From the NCBI RefSeq assembly GCF_003432115.1, contig NZ_QWDC01000002.1:434001-498000 (forward strand): 64,000 bases of DNA, written 5' to 3'. The translations under genes and the position numbers were made by a program. Every line of letters starts with the position of its first letter. Positions within the stretch are counted from its first letter, which is position 1. The stretch comes from Mucilaginibacter conchicola. GTDB taxonomy: Bacteria > Bacteroidota > Bacteroidia > Sphingobacteriales > Sphingobacteriaceae. The notes beneath the pieces are model-generated. The model did not search any database. It was not told the origin of the DNA and was given only the letters and a program-made list of their open reading frames with translations. Shown here in pieces: positions 34,433 to 41,701 of the stretch.

Positions 34433-35164
34433 TTAGGCAAACTCTACAACTAAAGGCGCAGTAATGGCCTTTACGGTTTTATAATATTTATAGCGCATTT
34501 TATGCACATAACGTTCAAATGTCAACCCGCCGGCTTTGAACAGGCGTTTATGACCGAACCATACCAGCGCCGATACCCCATAGAAGAACCAGCGGTACAC
34601 CACTTTGCGCCAAGCCTTTGAAAAAGCACTTTTGTTCTCAAAGATGATGGCCAGCCGCTCCGTCTGGAAAGCGATGTGCGGGGCTTCGTCTATCAGAATA
34701 TCGGTGCAGATCTGTTTCAGCAGCCGGCATTGGGTAGCATCTTTCAGTGCCTGGTAAAAGATCTGGGCGGTGCTTTCTACCACAATAACGGCCAGCGTCC
34801 AGATCTCCATGCTGGTGTTCAGGTAACGCACCTTTCTGAACAGCGAATCGCCCCAATCTTTTTTTATCCGCTGCTCGCCTATCTTATCAATGTAGCGACC
34901 AAGATTGTTACCATGTTTCTGCTCCTCTTTAATAAACAGGCGCACAGCATTCACATAATCAGGATCGCCCAGGGCGTAGGCATATTTGGTTGATGCCGCA
35001 ATGAGGTGTTCTCCTTCTGATGTTTCGCCGAGCTGCCAGGCTTGTAATGATGGCAGTATTTCGGCTATCTCATCTTTGGTGATGGTTGGGGCTAAAGTCC
35101 AGTTTACTCTTTGGTGGCGGGCATTCTCCCTGAAATGCCTTATCCAGTAATCGCTTGTATGCAT
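34433..35164 (-). CDS. Ferritin-like diiron protein, 243 aa
   Basis: A mainly helical protein with the full pattern of a diiron four-helix bundle: acidic E50/E52 in GETSEGEH, E81-x2-H84 in KEEQKHG, E130 in VVESTAQ, and E160-x2-H163 in IDEAPHI. This E...ExxH...E...ExxH arrangement is that of ferritin-like oxygenases and oxidases. The C-terminal part (about 180-215, VVYRWFFYGVSALVWFG) is hydrophobic, so membrane association is possible. The substrate is unknown. It starts 13 bp after the creD stop and is therefore part of the creD operon, an association I have not seen described. Confidence 0.8.
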   Translation of the reverse strand: MHTSDYWIRHFRENARHQRVNWTLAPTITKDEIAEILPSLQAWQLGETSEGEHLIAASTKYAYALGDPDYVNAVRLFIKEEQKHGNNLGRYIDKIGEQRIKKDWGDSLFRKVRYLNTSMEIWTLAVIVVESTAQIFYQALKDATQCRLLKQICTDILIDEAPHIAFQTERLAIIFENKSAFSKAWRKVVYRWFFYGVSALVWFGHKRLFKAGGLTFERYVHKMRYKYYKTVKAITAPLVVEFA

Positions 35165-35177
35165 AGGTGTGATGTTA

Positions 35178-36533
35178 TTAATGTTTATCCCAGTTAATTT
35201 TTCGAGAAAAGTACATCAGCAGGGCAACGATGATGAACAAGGCGATACTGCCGATCATCAGCGCCAGGTCTTCCAATTGAATGATCACGAAAATGAAGAT
35301 GTAGATGATGGACAGGATAAGCGCGAACAAGCCCGCCGCTGCTTTATTCTTCAACAACGAAGCAATGAATACCGATACCAGCCCAATGGTTGCGGCTGAG
35401 GCGATGAGATAAGCGAAGTTATACCCTATCTGCTCTGAGAATGACAACAACAGCGTATAATAAATAACCATTGCCGCGCCGATAAGCACATAGTTAAACG
35501 GATGCACCCTTTGCTTGCGGATCACCTCGGTAAGGAACAACGATACAAACGTGAGTAGCACTATCAGGATGGCGTATTTACTGGTGCGGGTAATTTTCTG
35601 ATACTGATCAACCGGCAAGCGGAGCTTTACCCCAAAGGATGCATTTTCAAGCTTTTTATCATCGTTCAGTACGTTATTGTCAACCACCCATTGTTGCGGG
35701 TACGGGCGATTATAGTACAGCATGCGCCAGTTGGCTTTAAAGCCGGCAGTATCCATGTGGCGCTCATCGGGCAGGTAGCGGCCATCAAAACTTGGCGAGC
35801 TCCAGTTACCTTTTACCGATACATCGGTGGTTTTGCCGAGGTGCATAAAATGCATTTCCTGGCTGCCTTTAAGGTCGAGCGTAAAATCGAAAGTAAAACC
35901 GGCTTCTTTAACCGTAGCAAGGTTGATGTTGGTTTGCAGGCCGCCATCAAAAACCGGATGAGCGTTGAACGATGGTTCGGCGGTGAGGTGCTGGCCGGCG
36001 GCGTTTATTATGGGGTTATTCTTTAAACCTTTCAGGTCTGATATACTGAACTCTATACGGGCCTTGTCCCAAACCAGCTGATCTGGAGTTAGTGACAACG
36101 CAGCCAGATCGGGCTTACCAAAGTTACCGCTTACTTTAACTGACGAGTTGTACACCACAGCCTCAAACATACCCCGGTGCAGCTTATCTGTTTTCACAGC
36201 TGCATCCATTTTCAGGTTCTCGGGCAACAAATAAAGGTTCTCAATTATCTCTTTATCGAACTCCTTTTTATCGCCATCGATAGCTTTTACGATACGCTTG
36301 TAGGGCACCACCAGTACCGGGCCCTTAATAGTTTGCTCTCCCGACCAGCTATCGGCAATTTCCTTTACCACTTCTGACTGGCGGGCGGCGCGCTCAAATA
36401 TCAGGTCGTTGATCAATGCCGATGGTATCAATAGTACCAGTATCAAAAAGCCAATAAAAACCAGCTTAACTGTAACCGACTCCTGGAGCCAGTTCATGAA
36501 TCCCCTAAAGGGTGATATTTGTTCTTCAATCAT
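35178..36533 (-). CDS. creD: Inner-membrane protein CreD
   Basis: A 451-aa CreD-family envelope protein. One N-terminal membrane helix (VKLVFIGFLILVLLIPSALI, about 18-37) is followed by the characteristic R-x2-Y/W segment EIADSWSGEQTIKGPVLVVPYKR, a large periplasmic beta domain (about 60-310), and five to six C-terminal helices. CreD expression is linked to envelope stress and beta-lactam response in enterobacteria and Aeromonas; the molecular role is unknown. ATG 36533 is chosen, since the extension to 36641 would overlap the regulator gene and the dyad at 36544-36560. Downstream of a winged-helix regulator, not a CreBC pair. Confidence 0.92.
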   Translation of the reverse strand: MIEEQISPFRGFMNWLQESVTVKLVFIGFLILVLLIPSALINDLIFERAARQSEVVKEIADSWSGEQTIKGPVLVVPYKRIVKAIDGDKKEFDKEIIENLYLLPENLKMDAAVKTDKLHRGMFEAVVYNSSVKVSGNFGKPDLAALSLTPDQLVWDKARIEFSISDLKGLKNNPIINAAGQHLTAEPSFNAHPVFDGGLQTNINLATVKEAGFTFDFTLDLKGSQEMHFMHLGKTTDVSVKGNWSSPSFDGRYLPDERHMDTAGFKANWRMLYYNRPYPQQWVVDNNVLNDDKKLENASFGVKLRLPVDQYQKITRTSKYAILIVLLTFVSLFLTEVIRKQRVHPFNYVLIGAAMVIYYTLLLSFSEQIGYNFAYLIASAATIGLVSVFIASLLKNKAAAGLFALILSIIYIFIFVIIQLEDLALMIGSIALFIIVALLMYFSRKINWDKH

Positions 36534-36543
36534 ATTTAAAAGT

Positions 36544-36560
36544 ACTTTGCATTTCAAAGT
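36544..36560. promoter_or_regulatory. ACTTTG-N5-CAAAGT dyad upstream of creD
   Basis: A 6-5-6 inverted repeat 11 bp before the creD start. The flanks TTAAAAGT on the left and TAAT on the right are shared with the second copy at 37523-37539. On the minus strand the right arm forms TAACTTTG, a -7 promoter box, so a bound regulator would cover the promoter. Confidence 0.65.
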
Positions 36561-36585
36561 TAATAGGCAAAAAAAATAGCCTGTT

Positions 36586-36885
36586 CTATTTCTGCTGTTT
36601 AATAATTTGCTCCAGCGCATCCAGGTGCTGCTTAAACGCAAGCTTTCCCTGCTCGCTGGCGGCGTAGTTGGTGTTAGGCTTTCGGCCTAAAAATGATTTA
36701 TGCACGGTTATATATTGTTCTTTCTCTAAAGCCTTAAGGTGCGATGCCAGGTTACCGTCGGTAACATCCAGCAGCTCTTTAAGCGAGTTAAAGTCGTAGC
36801 GTTCGTTCACCACCAGTATGCTCATAATTTGCAAACGCAGGCGGTTCTCAAACGCTTTGTCGAGTTTTTCAAATGGAAGTTTCAC
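36586..36885 (-). CDS. Winged-helix transcriptional regulator (HTH_34 type)
   Basis: A 99-aa single-domain regulator: FENRLRLQIMSILVVNERYDFNSLKELLDVTDGNLASHLKALEKEQYITVHKSFLGRKPNTNYAASEQGKLAFKQHL, with the recognition helix in VTDGNLASHLKALE and a basic wing at KSFLGRKPNT. This matches PF13601-like regulators that pair with membrane proteins in Bacteroidota. It overlaps by 4 bp (ATGA) the membrane protein gene upstream and is 52 bp from creD. It is the obvious candidate to bind the two ACTTTG-N5-CAAAGT dyads. Confidence 0.88.
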   Translation of the reverse strand: MKLPFEKLDKAFENRLRLQIMSILVVNERYDFNSLKELLDVTDGNLASHLKALEKEQYITVHKSFLGRKPNTNYAASEQGKLAFKQHLDALEQIIKQQK

Positions 36886-37514
36886 CGGTCGTATTTAAAG
36901 TACATAATGCTGCCGTAAACAATATGCAGCAAACCAAACCCTATTACCCAAAATATTAAGCCGTAGCCCGGCATAATTGCGGCCAGCAAACCTAACAATA
37001 TATCAGAGATCCCTAAATAGTGAATATCCTTAAAAGTGATGCTGCTGGCGCTTATCAAAGCCAAGCCGTAAAAGATAAGCGATGCCGGCGCTACCACCCC
37101 AAAATATCCGCGCCATATCAATATCAATATCAAAGCACCACCGGTAAACAATGGCACACACATGTTGTACAACAATTGCCTGCTGGTGCGGCCCCACACG
37201 TTTTGCCCGTTCTTTTTGGCTTTACGCAGGGTTAGGATAATTCCGGTTAGGATCGATGCAACTAAAACACCAAGCGCTATGCTTATCAGCATGATCAATC
37301 GCTCGGGCGAGGCAGGCGCATTCTCTATCACATATTCGCGATAGCTAAAGAAACCGCCGGTACCATAAACAATGGTATAAGCCCATGCCGCACCTATTAA
37401 AGCATAAATTCCTGCCAACACACCGCTAAGGCCGCTAAGCGAGATAAATTTTGATGAACGCTCCATCATACTGCGGATAGAGGTCAGGTCATTTTGAATA
37501 TCGTTTTCTTTCAC
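36882..37514 (-). CDS. Six-helix integral membrane protein, 210 aa
   Basis: A short charged N-terminus (MKENDIQNDLTSIRSMMERSSKF) precedes six hydrophobic helices: GLSGVLAGIYALIGAAWAYTI, ERLIMLISIALGVLVASILTGII, LLYNMCVPLFTGGALILILIW, FGVVAPASLIFYGLALIS, and two more up to IVYGSIMYF. No catalytic motif is visible. It is the first gene of the regulator-creD operon and has a copy of the dyad directly in front of its start (37523-37539). A sensory or anti-regulator role for the coupled winged-helix protein is possible but unproven. Confidence 0.82.
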   Translation of the reverse strand: MKENDIQNDLTSIRSMMERSSKFISLSGLSGVLAGIYALIGAAWAYTIVYGTGGFFSYREYVIENAPASPERLIMLISIALGVLVASILTGIILTLRKAKKNGQNVWGRTSRQLLYNMCVPLFTGGALILILIWRGYFGVVAPASLIFYGLALISASSITFKDIHYLGISDILLGLLAAIMPGYGLIFWVIGFGLLHIVYGSIMYFKYDR

Positions 37515-37521
37515 TTAAAAG

Positions 37522-37540
37522 TACTTTGATATTCAAAGTA
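37522..37540. promoter_or_regulatory. TACTTTG-N5-CAAAGTA dyad upstream of the creD operon
   Basis: A perfect 7-bp-arm inverted repeat, 8 bp before the start at 37514 and 46 bp before the divergent DUF421 gene at 37586. It matches the copy at 36544-36560 over the arms and flanks. Confidence 0.65.
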
Positions 37541-37585
37541 AATAATTAAAAAGATAGCTTCCAAATATTTTCTTTAAAAGATTGA

Positions 37586-38308
37586 ATGAGCTTAGCAAAC
37601 ATTTCAATTCCCAAACCATTTAATGCTGTTATGAGCTGGAATGAAGTATTTTTAAAAGATCTCGATTTCAAATTTGCCATTGAAATCATTGTTCGGACAC
37701 TGATCATGTTCACACTCATCCTCATCATCTTGCGCCTTACCGGTAAAAAAGGCATCAGGCAGCTTTCTATATTCGAGGTGGCTATCATCATCGGTTTCGG
37801 TTCTGCTGCCGGCGACCCGATGTTTACCAAAGATATAGCCATTGTACCATCAGTTATCGTATTGGTTACCATCTTGCTTTTATACAGGGGCATTACCTGG
37901 CTGGCCTGCCGCAGCGAAAAGTTTGAATCCATTTTAGAAGGCGACCCGCAATATGTGATAGAAGACGGACAGTTTGTTTTGGATAATGAAGACCTCACAT
38001 TTGCTAAAGATGAATTCCTGGCCGAGCTGAGGCAGCAAAGTATTGAGCATTTGGGCCAGGTGCGTATAGCCGTATTGGAAACTAATGGTACAGTAAGCTT
38101 CTTTTATTATGCTGATGATGAGGTAAAACCTGGCATGCCAGTGCTCCCCAAAGTTTATGCACAAAAAAGCGCCATAATTAAAGCTGAAGGAGAATATGCA
38201 TGCACCTATTGCGGCAATGTGGAACATATTAATGCCGAGACCCACACCTGCAAGCGCTGCCATAAACATGAATGGCTTAAGGCTATTAAAACTTTGAGGA
38301 TTACTTAA
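37586..38308 (+). CDS. DUF421/YetF-like membrane protein with C-terminal zinc ribbon
   Basis: A 240-aa protein: three N-terminal helices (about 30-105) with the YetF/YcaP signature RLTGKKGIRQLSIFEVAIIIGFGSAAGDPMF, then the cytoplasmic DUF421 domain (about 115-205: ILEGDPQYVIEDGQF...LAELRQQSIEHLGQVRIAVLETNGTVSFFY). The tail carries C-x2-C...C-x2-C (CTYCGNVEHINAETHTCKRC), a zinc-ribbon-like element I do not expect on most members. Function of the family is unclear (spore germination-type domain in Gram-positives). It is divergent from the creD operon and convergent with the TetR gene, overlapping its stop by 4 bp. Confidence 0.85.
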   Translation: MSLANISIPKPFNAVMSWNEVFLKDLDFKFAIEIIVRTLIMFTLILIILRLTGKKGIRQLSIFEVAIIIGFGSAAGDPMFTKDIAIVPSVIVLVTILLLYRGITWLACRSEKFESILEGDPQYVIEDGQFVLDNEDLTFAKDEFLAELRQQSIEHLGQVRIAVLETNGTVSFFYYADDEVKPGMPVLPKVYAQKSAIIKAEGEYACTYCGNVEHINAETHTCKRCHKHEWLKAIKTLRIT

Positions 38309-38883
38309 ACCTGTATCGCCGCCTTCACCAGGTAAGGCAATATCTCTTTCTGGAAAGACACGAAATTTTTGCGCACGTCGCTGTCGCTTACCGAGGTAAA
38401 TGCAAAGCTGAACACGATGTTCTTGCTACATTTGATCAGGAAACGGATACGCTGCTGATAATTTTCGCTCGGGCGGATGCCGGGGCCCTGGGTAAAGGAA
38501 TGTACCAGCAGTTCTTCCAGTTCATTTGAAAGGTTCTTCAGAAACTCCTGCGAGTTGGTACTCTCGCGGATAAAATCCCAACCAATAAATTCGTTGCAGA
38601 CTGTGTATGATAAACGGCAGGTTTTCATGATGAGGTTACTTAGGTGCGTCTCCTCGTCAACCTCGGCTGTGGTAGCCAAAAGTTCATCTACACTTACTTT
38701 GATGTACTCCATCAGCAGCACGTGCAGCACTTCCTCTTTGCTGTTGAAGTACTTGTATATGGTGGCCTTGGCTATCTTGGCCCGTTTGGCAATTTCGTTT
38801 ACACTTGTTTTGTGATACCCGAATTTACGGAACAGATCCTGCGCGGCACGCTTAATACTATCTTTAATTTTGTCTGCTTCCAT
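38305..38883 (-). CDS. TetR/AcrR family transcriptional regulator
   Basis: A 192-aa repressor-type protein. The N-terminal HTH reads IKRAAQDLFRKFGYHKTSVNEIAKRAKIAKATIYKYFNSKEEVLHVLL (about 8-56), the standard TetR signature; the remaining helical ligand domain is not specific. The ligand and targets are unknown. It starts 3 bp after the stop of the Rieske-like lipoprotein gene, so it is probably the last gene of a pheS-lipoprotein-TetR transcript. Confidence 0.9.
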   Translation of the reverse strand: MEADKIKDSIKRAAQDLFRKFGYHKTSVNEIAKRAKIAKATIYKYFNSKEEVLHVLLMEYIKVSVDELLATTAEVDEETHLSNLIMKTCRLSYTVCNEFIGWDFIRESTNSQEFLKNLSNELEELLVHSFTQGPGIRPSENYQQRIRFLIKCSKNIVFSFAFTSVSDSDVRKNFVSFQKEILPYLVKAAIQV

Positions 38884-38886
38884 TAA

Positions 38887-39300
38887 TCAGTTTGAAACAA
38901 ATATCTCAAATTGCGTGGTATTTACAAGGTATGAGCGCAGGTATTTGCTTGCAGGGGCCTTTACGGGGCTACCATCGTCTAAAGAAAACTTTGATCCGCT
39001 GCAGGGGTCGGTAACGGTAAGGCCGTTGTCATCAAGGTTTACGGCACACAATTTTTCGGGCTGATAGCTGCTACAACGATCGTATGCAATGTAAGCTCCA
39101 TCAAACCTGCGATAGATAATGATACCGGCCACCCCCACGCCGGATATGGTAACCGCCCCGCCGGCAGCAGTAAGTGCCTGTACCCGCGGGTCGGTTTTTG
39201 TTATCCTGAAGTTTACCGGCACACTGGGTACCACGCTGTCGGTTTTACCGCATGAGAAAAATAAGATGCTTGTTAAAACCAGTAGCAGCGCTTTCTTCAT
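38887..39300 (-). CDS. Rieske-like lipoprotein with histidine ligands replaced
   Basis: A 137-aa exported lipoprotein with lipobox SC at C17. The body has the Rieske fold pattern (VTISGVGVAGIIIYRRFDGAYIAYDRCSSYQPEKLCAVNLDDNGLTVTDPCSGSKFSLDDGSPVKAPA), where ferredoxin-type Rieske proteins carry C-x-H and C-x2-H. Here the sites read C76-S-S78 and C100-S-G-S103: the cysteines remain but both histidines are Ser, so a normal [2Fe-2S] Rieske cluster cannot form. It begins directly after the pheS stop codon with no spacer. The role is unknown; an electron-transfer relic, or a structural or disulfide-bonded protein, is possible. Confidence 0.82.
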   Translation of the reverse strand: MKKALLLVLTSILFFSCGKTDSVVPSVPVNFRITKTDPRVQALTAAGGAVTISGVGVAGIIIYRRFDGAYIAYDRCSSYQPEKLCAVNLDDNGLTVTDPCSGSKFSLDDGSPVKAPASKYLRSYLVNTTQFEIFVSN

Positions 39301-40335
39301 CTATATAATATCCGTTTGAAACTGTTTCAAGAAACGCACGTCGTTCTCAGAGAACAAACGCAGGTCGCGGATCACGTACTTTAAGTTGGTGATACGCTCT
39401 ATACCCATACCAAAAGCAAAACCGGTGTATTTCTTACTGTCGATACCGCAGTTCTCTAACACATTAGGGTCAACCATACCGCAGCCTAATATTTCTACCC
39501 AGCCGGTGTATTTACACATGTTACAGCCATCGCCTTTACAAATGGTACATGAGATATCCATTTCTGCAGATGGCTCGGTGAACGGGAAGTACGACGGGCG
39601 GAAACGCACCTTGGTACCCTCGCCGTAAAGCTCTTGTACAAAGTGGAAAAGCGTTTGCTTCAAGTCAGAGAAAGATACATTCTCATCCACATACAAGCCC
39701 TCTACCTGGTGGAAGAAACAATGTGCGCGTGCAGAGATTGCCTCATTACGGTAAACACGGCCCGGCATGATAGCGCGGAACGGTGGCTTGCCGCTCTCCA
39801 TCATACGTACCTGTACCGATGAGGTATGGGTACGCAAAGCAATATCATCACTGCCATCGCCTTTACGGATAAAGAAGGTATCCTGCATATCACGCGCAGG
39901 GTGTTCCTGCGGGAAGTTAAGCGCCGAGAAGTTATGCCAATCGTCCTCAATCTCAGGGCCTTCGGCCACAACGAAACCAAGACGTTTGAAGATATCGATG
40001 ATCTCGTTACGTACCAGCGACAGCGGGTGGCGCGAGCCTACTTCAAAACCATCGCCAGGTAAAGTCAAATCAAGTCCTAAGTCTTGAGTTTTAAGTCCGG
40101 AGTCTAAGCCTTCTTTCAGCTCGGCATATTTTGCCTCGGCCATTTGCTTAAACTGGTTAAGCACTTTACCAAAAACACGTTTCTCTTCGGGGCCAACGGT
40201 TTTAAATTCCTCAAAAAGGTCTTTTATCAATCCCTTTGTACCCAAAAACTTTATGCGGAATGCTTCCAACTCATCGGCATTAGCCGGCGAAAAAGCATTT
40301 ATCTCGGCCGTATATTGATCTATTTTTTCTTGCAT
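39301..40335 (-). CDS. pheS: Phenylalanine--tRNA ligase alpha subunit
   Basis: Catalytic subunit of the alpha2beta2 PheRS; pheT is not in the window. N-terminal coiled coil (about 1-90), then class II core: HTSSVQVRMMESGKPPFRAIMPGRVYRNEAISARAHCFFHQVEGLYVDENVSFSDLKQTL, RFRPSYFPFTEPSAEMDI, and motif 3 GFAFGMGIERITNLKYVIRDLRLFSENDVRFL. A Cys-rich insert CTICKGDGCNMCKYTGW (near 270-286) looks like a small metal knuckle. The length of 344 aa is normal. A -7 box TATATTTG lies upstream, and the lipoprotein gene abuts the stop. Confidence 0.97.
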   Translation of the reverse strand: MQEKIDQYTAEINAFSPANADELEAFRIKFLGTKGLIKDLFEEFKTVGPEEKRVFGKVLNQFKQMAEAKYAELKEGLDSGLKTQDLGLDLTLPGDGFEVGSRHPLSLVRNEIIDIFKRLGFVVAEGPEIEDDWHNFSALNFPQEHPARDMQDTFFIRKGDGSDDIALRTHTSSVQVRMMESGKPPFRAIMPGRVYRNEAISARAHCFFHQVEGLYVDENVSFSDLKQTLFHFVQELYGEGTKVRFRPSYFPFTEPSAEMDISCTICKGDGCNMCKYTGWVEILGCGMVDPNVLENCGIDSKKYTGFAFGMGIERITNLKYVIRDLRLFSENDVRFLKQFQTDII

Positions 40336-40362
40336 TACTCAGCTTACAAAATATTGTAACTA

Positions 40363-40370
40363 CAAATATA
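40363..40370 (-). promoter_or_regulatory. -7 promoter element of pheS
   Basis: TATATTTG on the minus strand, 27 bp upstream of the pheS ATG and within the gap after kbl. The -33 position falls within the kbl 3' end and is not a good match. Confidence 0.5.
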
Positions 40371-40378
40371 ACACGTAA

Positions 40379-41569
40379 TTATTTAAGTACACCCAATTCC
40401 TTACCTACTTTGGTAAAGGCTGCTATCGCTTTATCCAAGTGAGCTACATCATGCGCAGCAGAAATTTGCACACGAATACGCGCTTTGCCCTGCGGAACTA
40501 CCGGATAATAGAAACCGATAACATAAATGCCTTCATCTAACATCTTAGCGGCAAACTCCTGGGCCAGTTTGGCATCGTACAGCATTACCGGAACTATCGG
40601 GTGCACGCCTGGTTTAATATCAAACCCCGCAGCGGTCATCTTCTCGCGGAAGTATTTGGTATTGCTTTCCAGTTTATCGCGCAGATCAGTGGTTTCGCTC
40701 AGCATATCCAGCACGGCAATTGATGCACCGGTGATAGCCGGGGCCAGTGTATTACTGAACAAATATGGACGTGAGCGCTGGCGCAGCATATCGATGATCT
40801 CTTTACGGCCCGATGTAAATCCGCCCGATGCACCACCCAAAGCTTTACCCAATGTACCGGTAATAATATCAATTTTACCCATTACATTGTGGTGTTCATG
40901 CGTACCGCGGCCGGTTTTGCCCATAAAGCCGCTGCAATGGCTTTCATCTATCATCACCAAAGCATTGTACTGCTCTGCAAGGGCACAAATTTTATCAAGC
41001 TGTGCAATGGTACCATCCATAGAGAAAGCGCCATCAGTAACAATGATACGGTGGCGAAGATCTTGCGTGGCTTTTAGCTGCTCTTCCAGGTCGGCCATGT
41101 CATCGTGTTTGTAGCGTTTGCGCTGCGCTTTACAAAGGCGCACGCCATCTATAATAGAAGCGTGGTTCAACTCATCAGATATGATAGCATCCTGATCGTT
41201 AAACAAGGGCTCAAATACACCACCGTTTGCATCAAATGCTGCTGCGTACAGGATGGTATCTTCAGTACCTAAAAATTCAGAGATCTTTTGCTCCAGCTGT
41301 TTGTGGATATCCTGCGTACCGCAGATGAACCTTACTGATGAAAGGCCGTAACCATGCGTATCCATGGCATCTTTAGCAGCTTGTATCACTTTTGCATTGC
41401 CCGATAGGCCAAGGTAATTGTTGGCGCAAAAGTTAATCACTTCATTACCGCCCTGCACGGTGATATCCGCGCCCTGTGGTGAGGTAATAATACGTTCTTT
41501 TTTATATAGGCCAGCTGCTTCAATGTCAGCAAGTTCTTTCTGTAAAACCGGTTGCAGTGTATTGTACAT
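40379..41569 (-). CDS. kbl: Glycine C-acetyltransferase (2-amino-3-ketobutyrate CoA ligase)
   Basis: PLP enzyme of the alpha-oxoamine synthase family that cleaves 2-amino-3-ketobutyrate with CoA to glycine and acetyl-CoA in threonine breakdown. Landmarks: [85 protein letters not shown], and the PLP lysine in [18 protein letters not shown]. The Kbl-type SSVRFICGT sequence separates it from BioF, HemA and SPT. At 396 aa it has the usual length. No threonine dehydrogenase gene (tdh) is next to it. Confidence 0.95.
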   Translation of the reverse strand: MYNTLQPVLQKELADIEAAGLYKKERIITSPQGADITVQGGNEVINFCANNYLGLSGNAKVIQAAKDAMDTHGYGLSSVRFICGTQDIHKQLEQKISEFLGTEDTILYAAAFDANGGVFEPLFNDQDAIISDELNHASIIDGVRLCKAQRKRYKHDDMADLEEQLKATQDLRHRIIVTDGAFSMDGTIAQLDKICALAEQYNALVMIDESHCSGFMGKTGRGTHEHHNVMGKIDIITGTLGKALGGASGGFTSGRKEIIDMLRQRSRPYLFSNTLAPAITGASIAVLDMLSETTDLRDKLESNTKYFREKMTAAGFDIKPGVHPIVPVMLYDAKLAQEFAAKMLDEGIYVIGFYYPVVPQGKARIRVQISAAHDVAHLDKAIAAFTKVGKELGVLK

Positions 41570-41701
41570 AACAGATGTATTTTAAAAGCTCAAAATTAGG
41601 AATTACAGCGCACTTGATGGGTACAACCCGCGCTTTTAATATTTTATGTTACAAAACAAACATTTAACAGGCATTTAATATTATGTAGGGAAATCGCGCG
41701 T

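Noticed and set aside
34375..34440. 22-codon extension of the four-helix membrane protein
   Set aside because: It contains a terminator-like hairpin and overlaps the preceding gene; ATG 34374 is more natural, though the longer form is not excluded.
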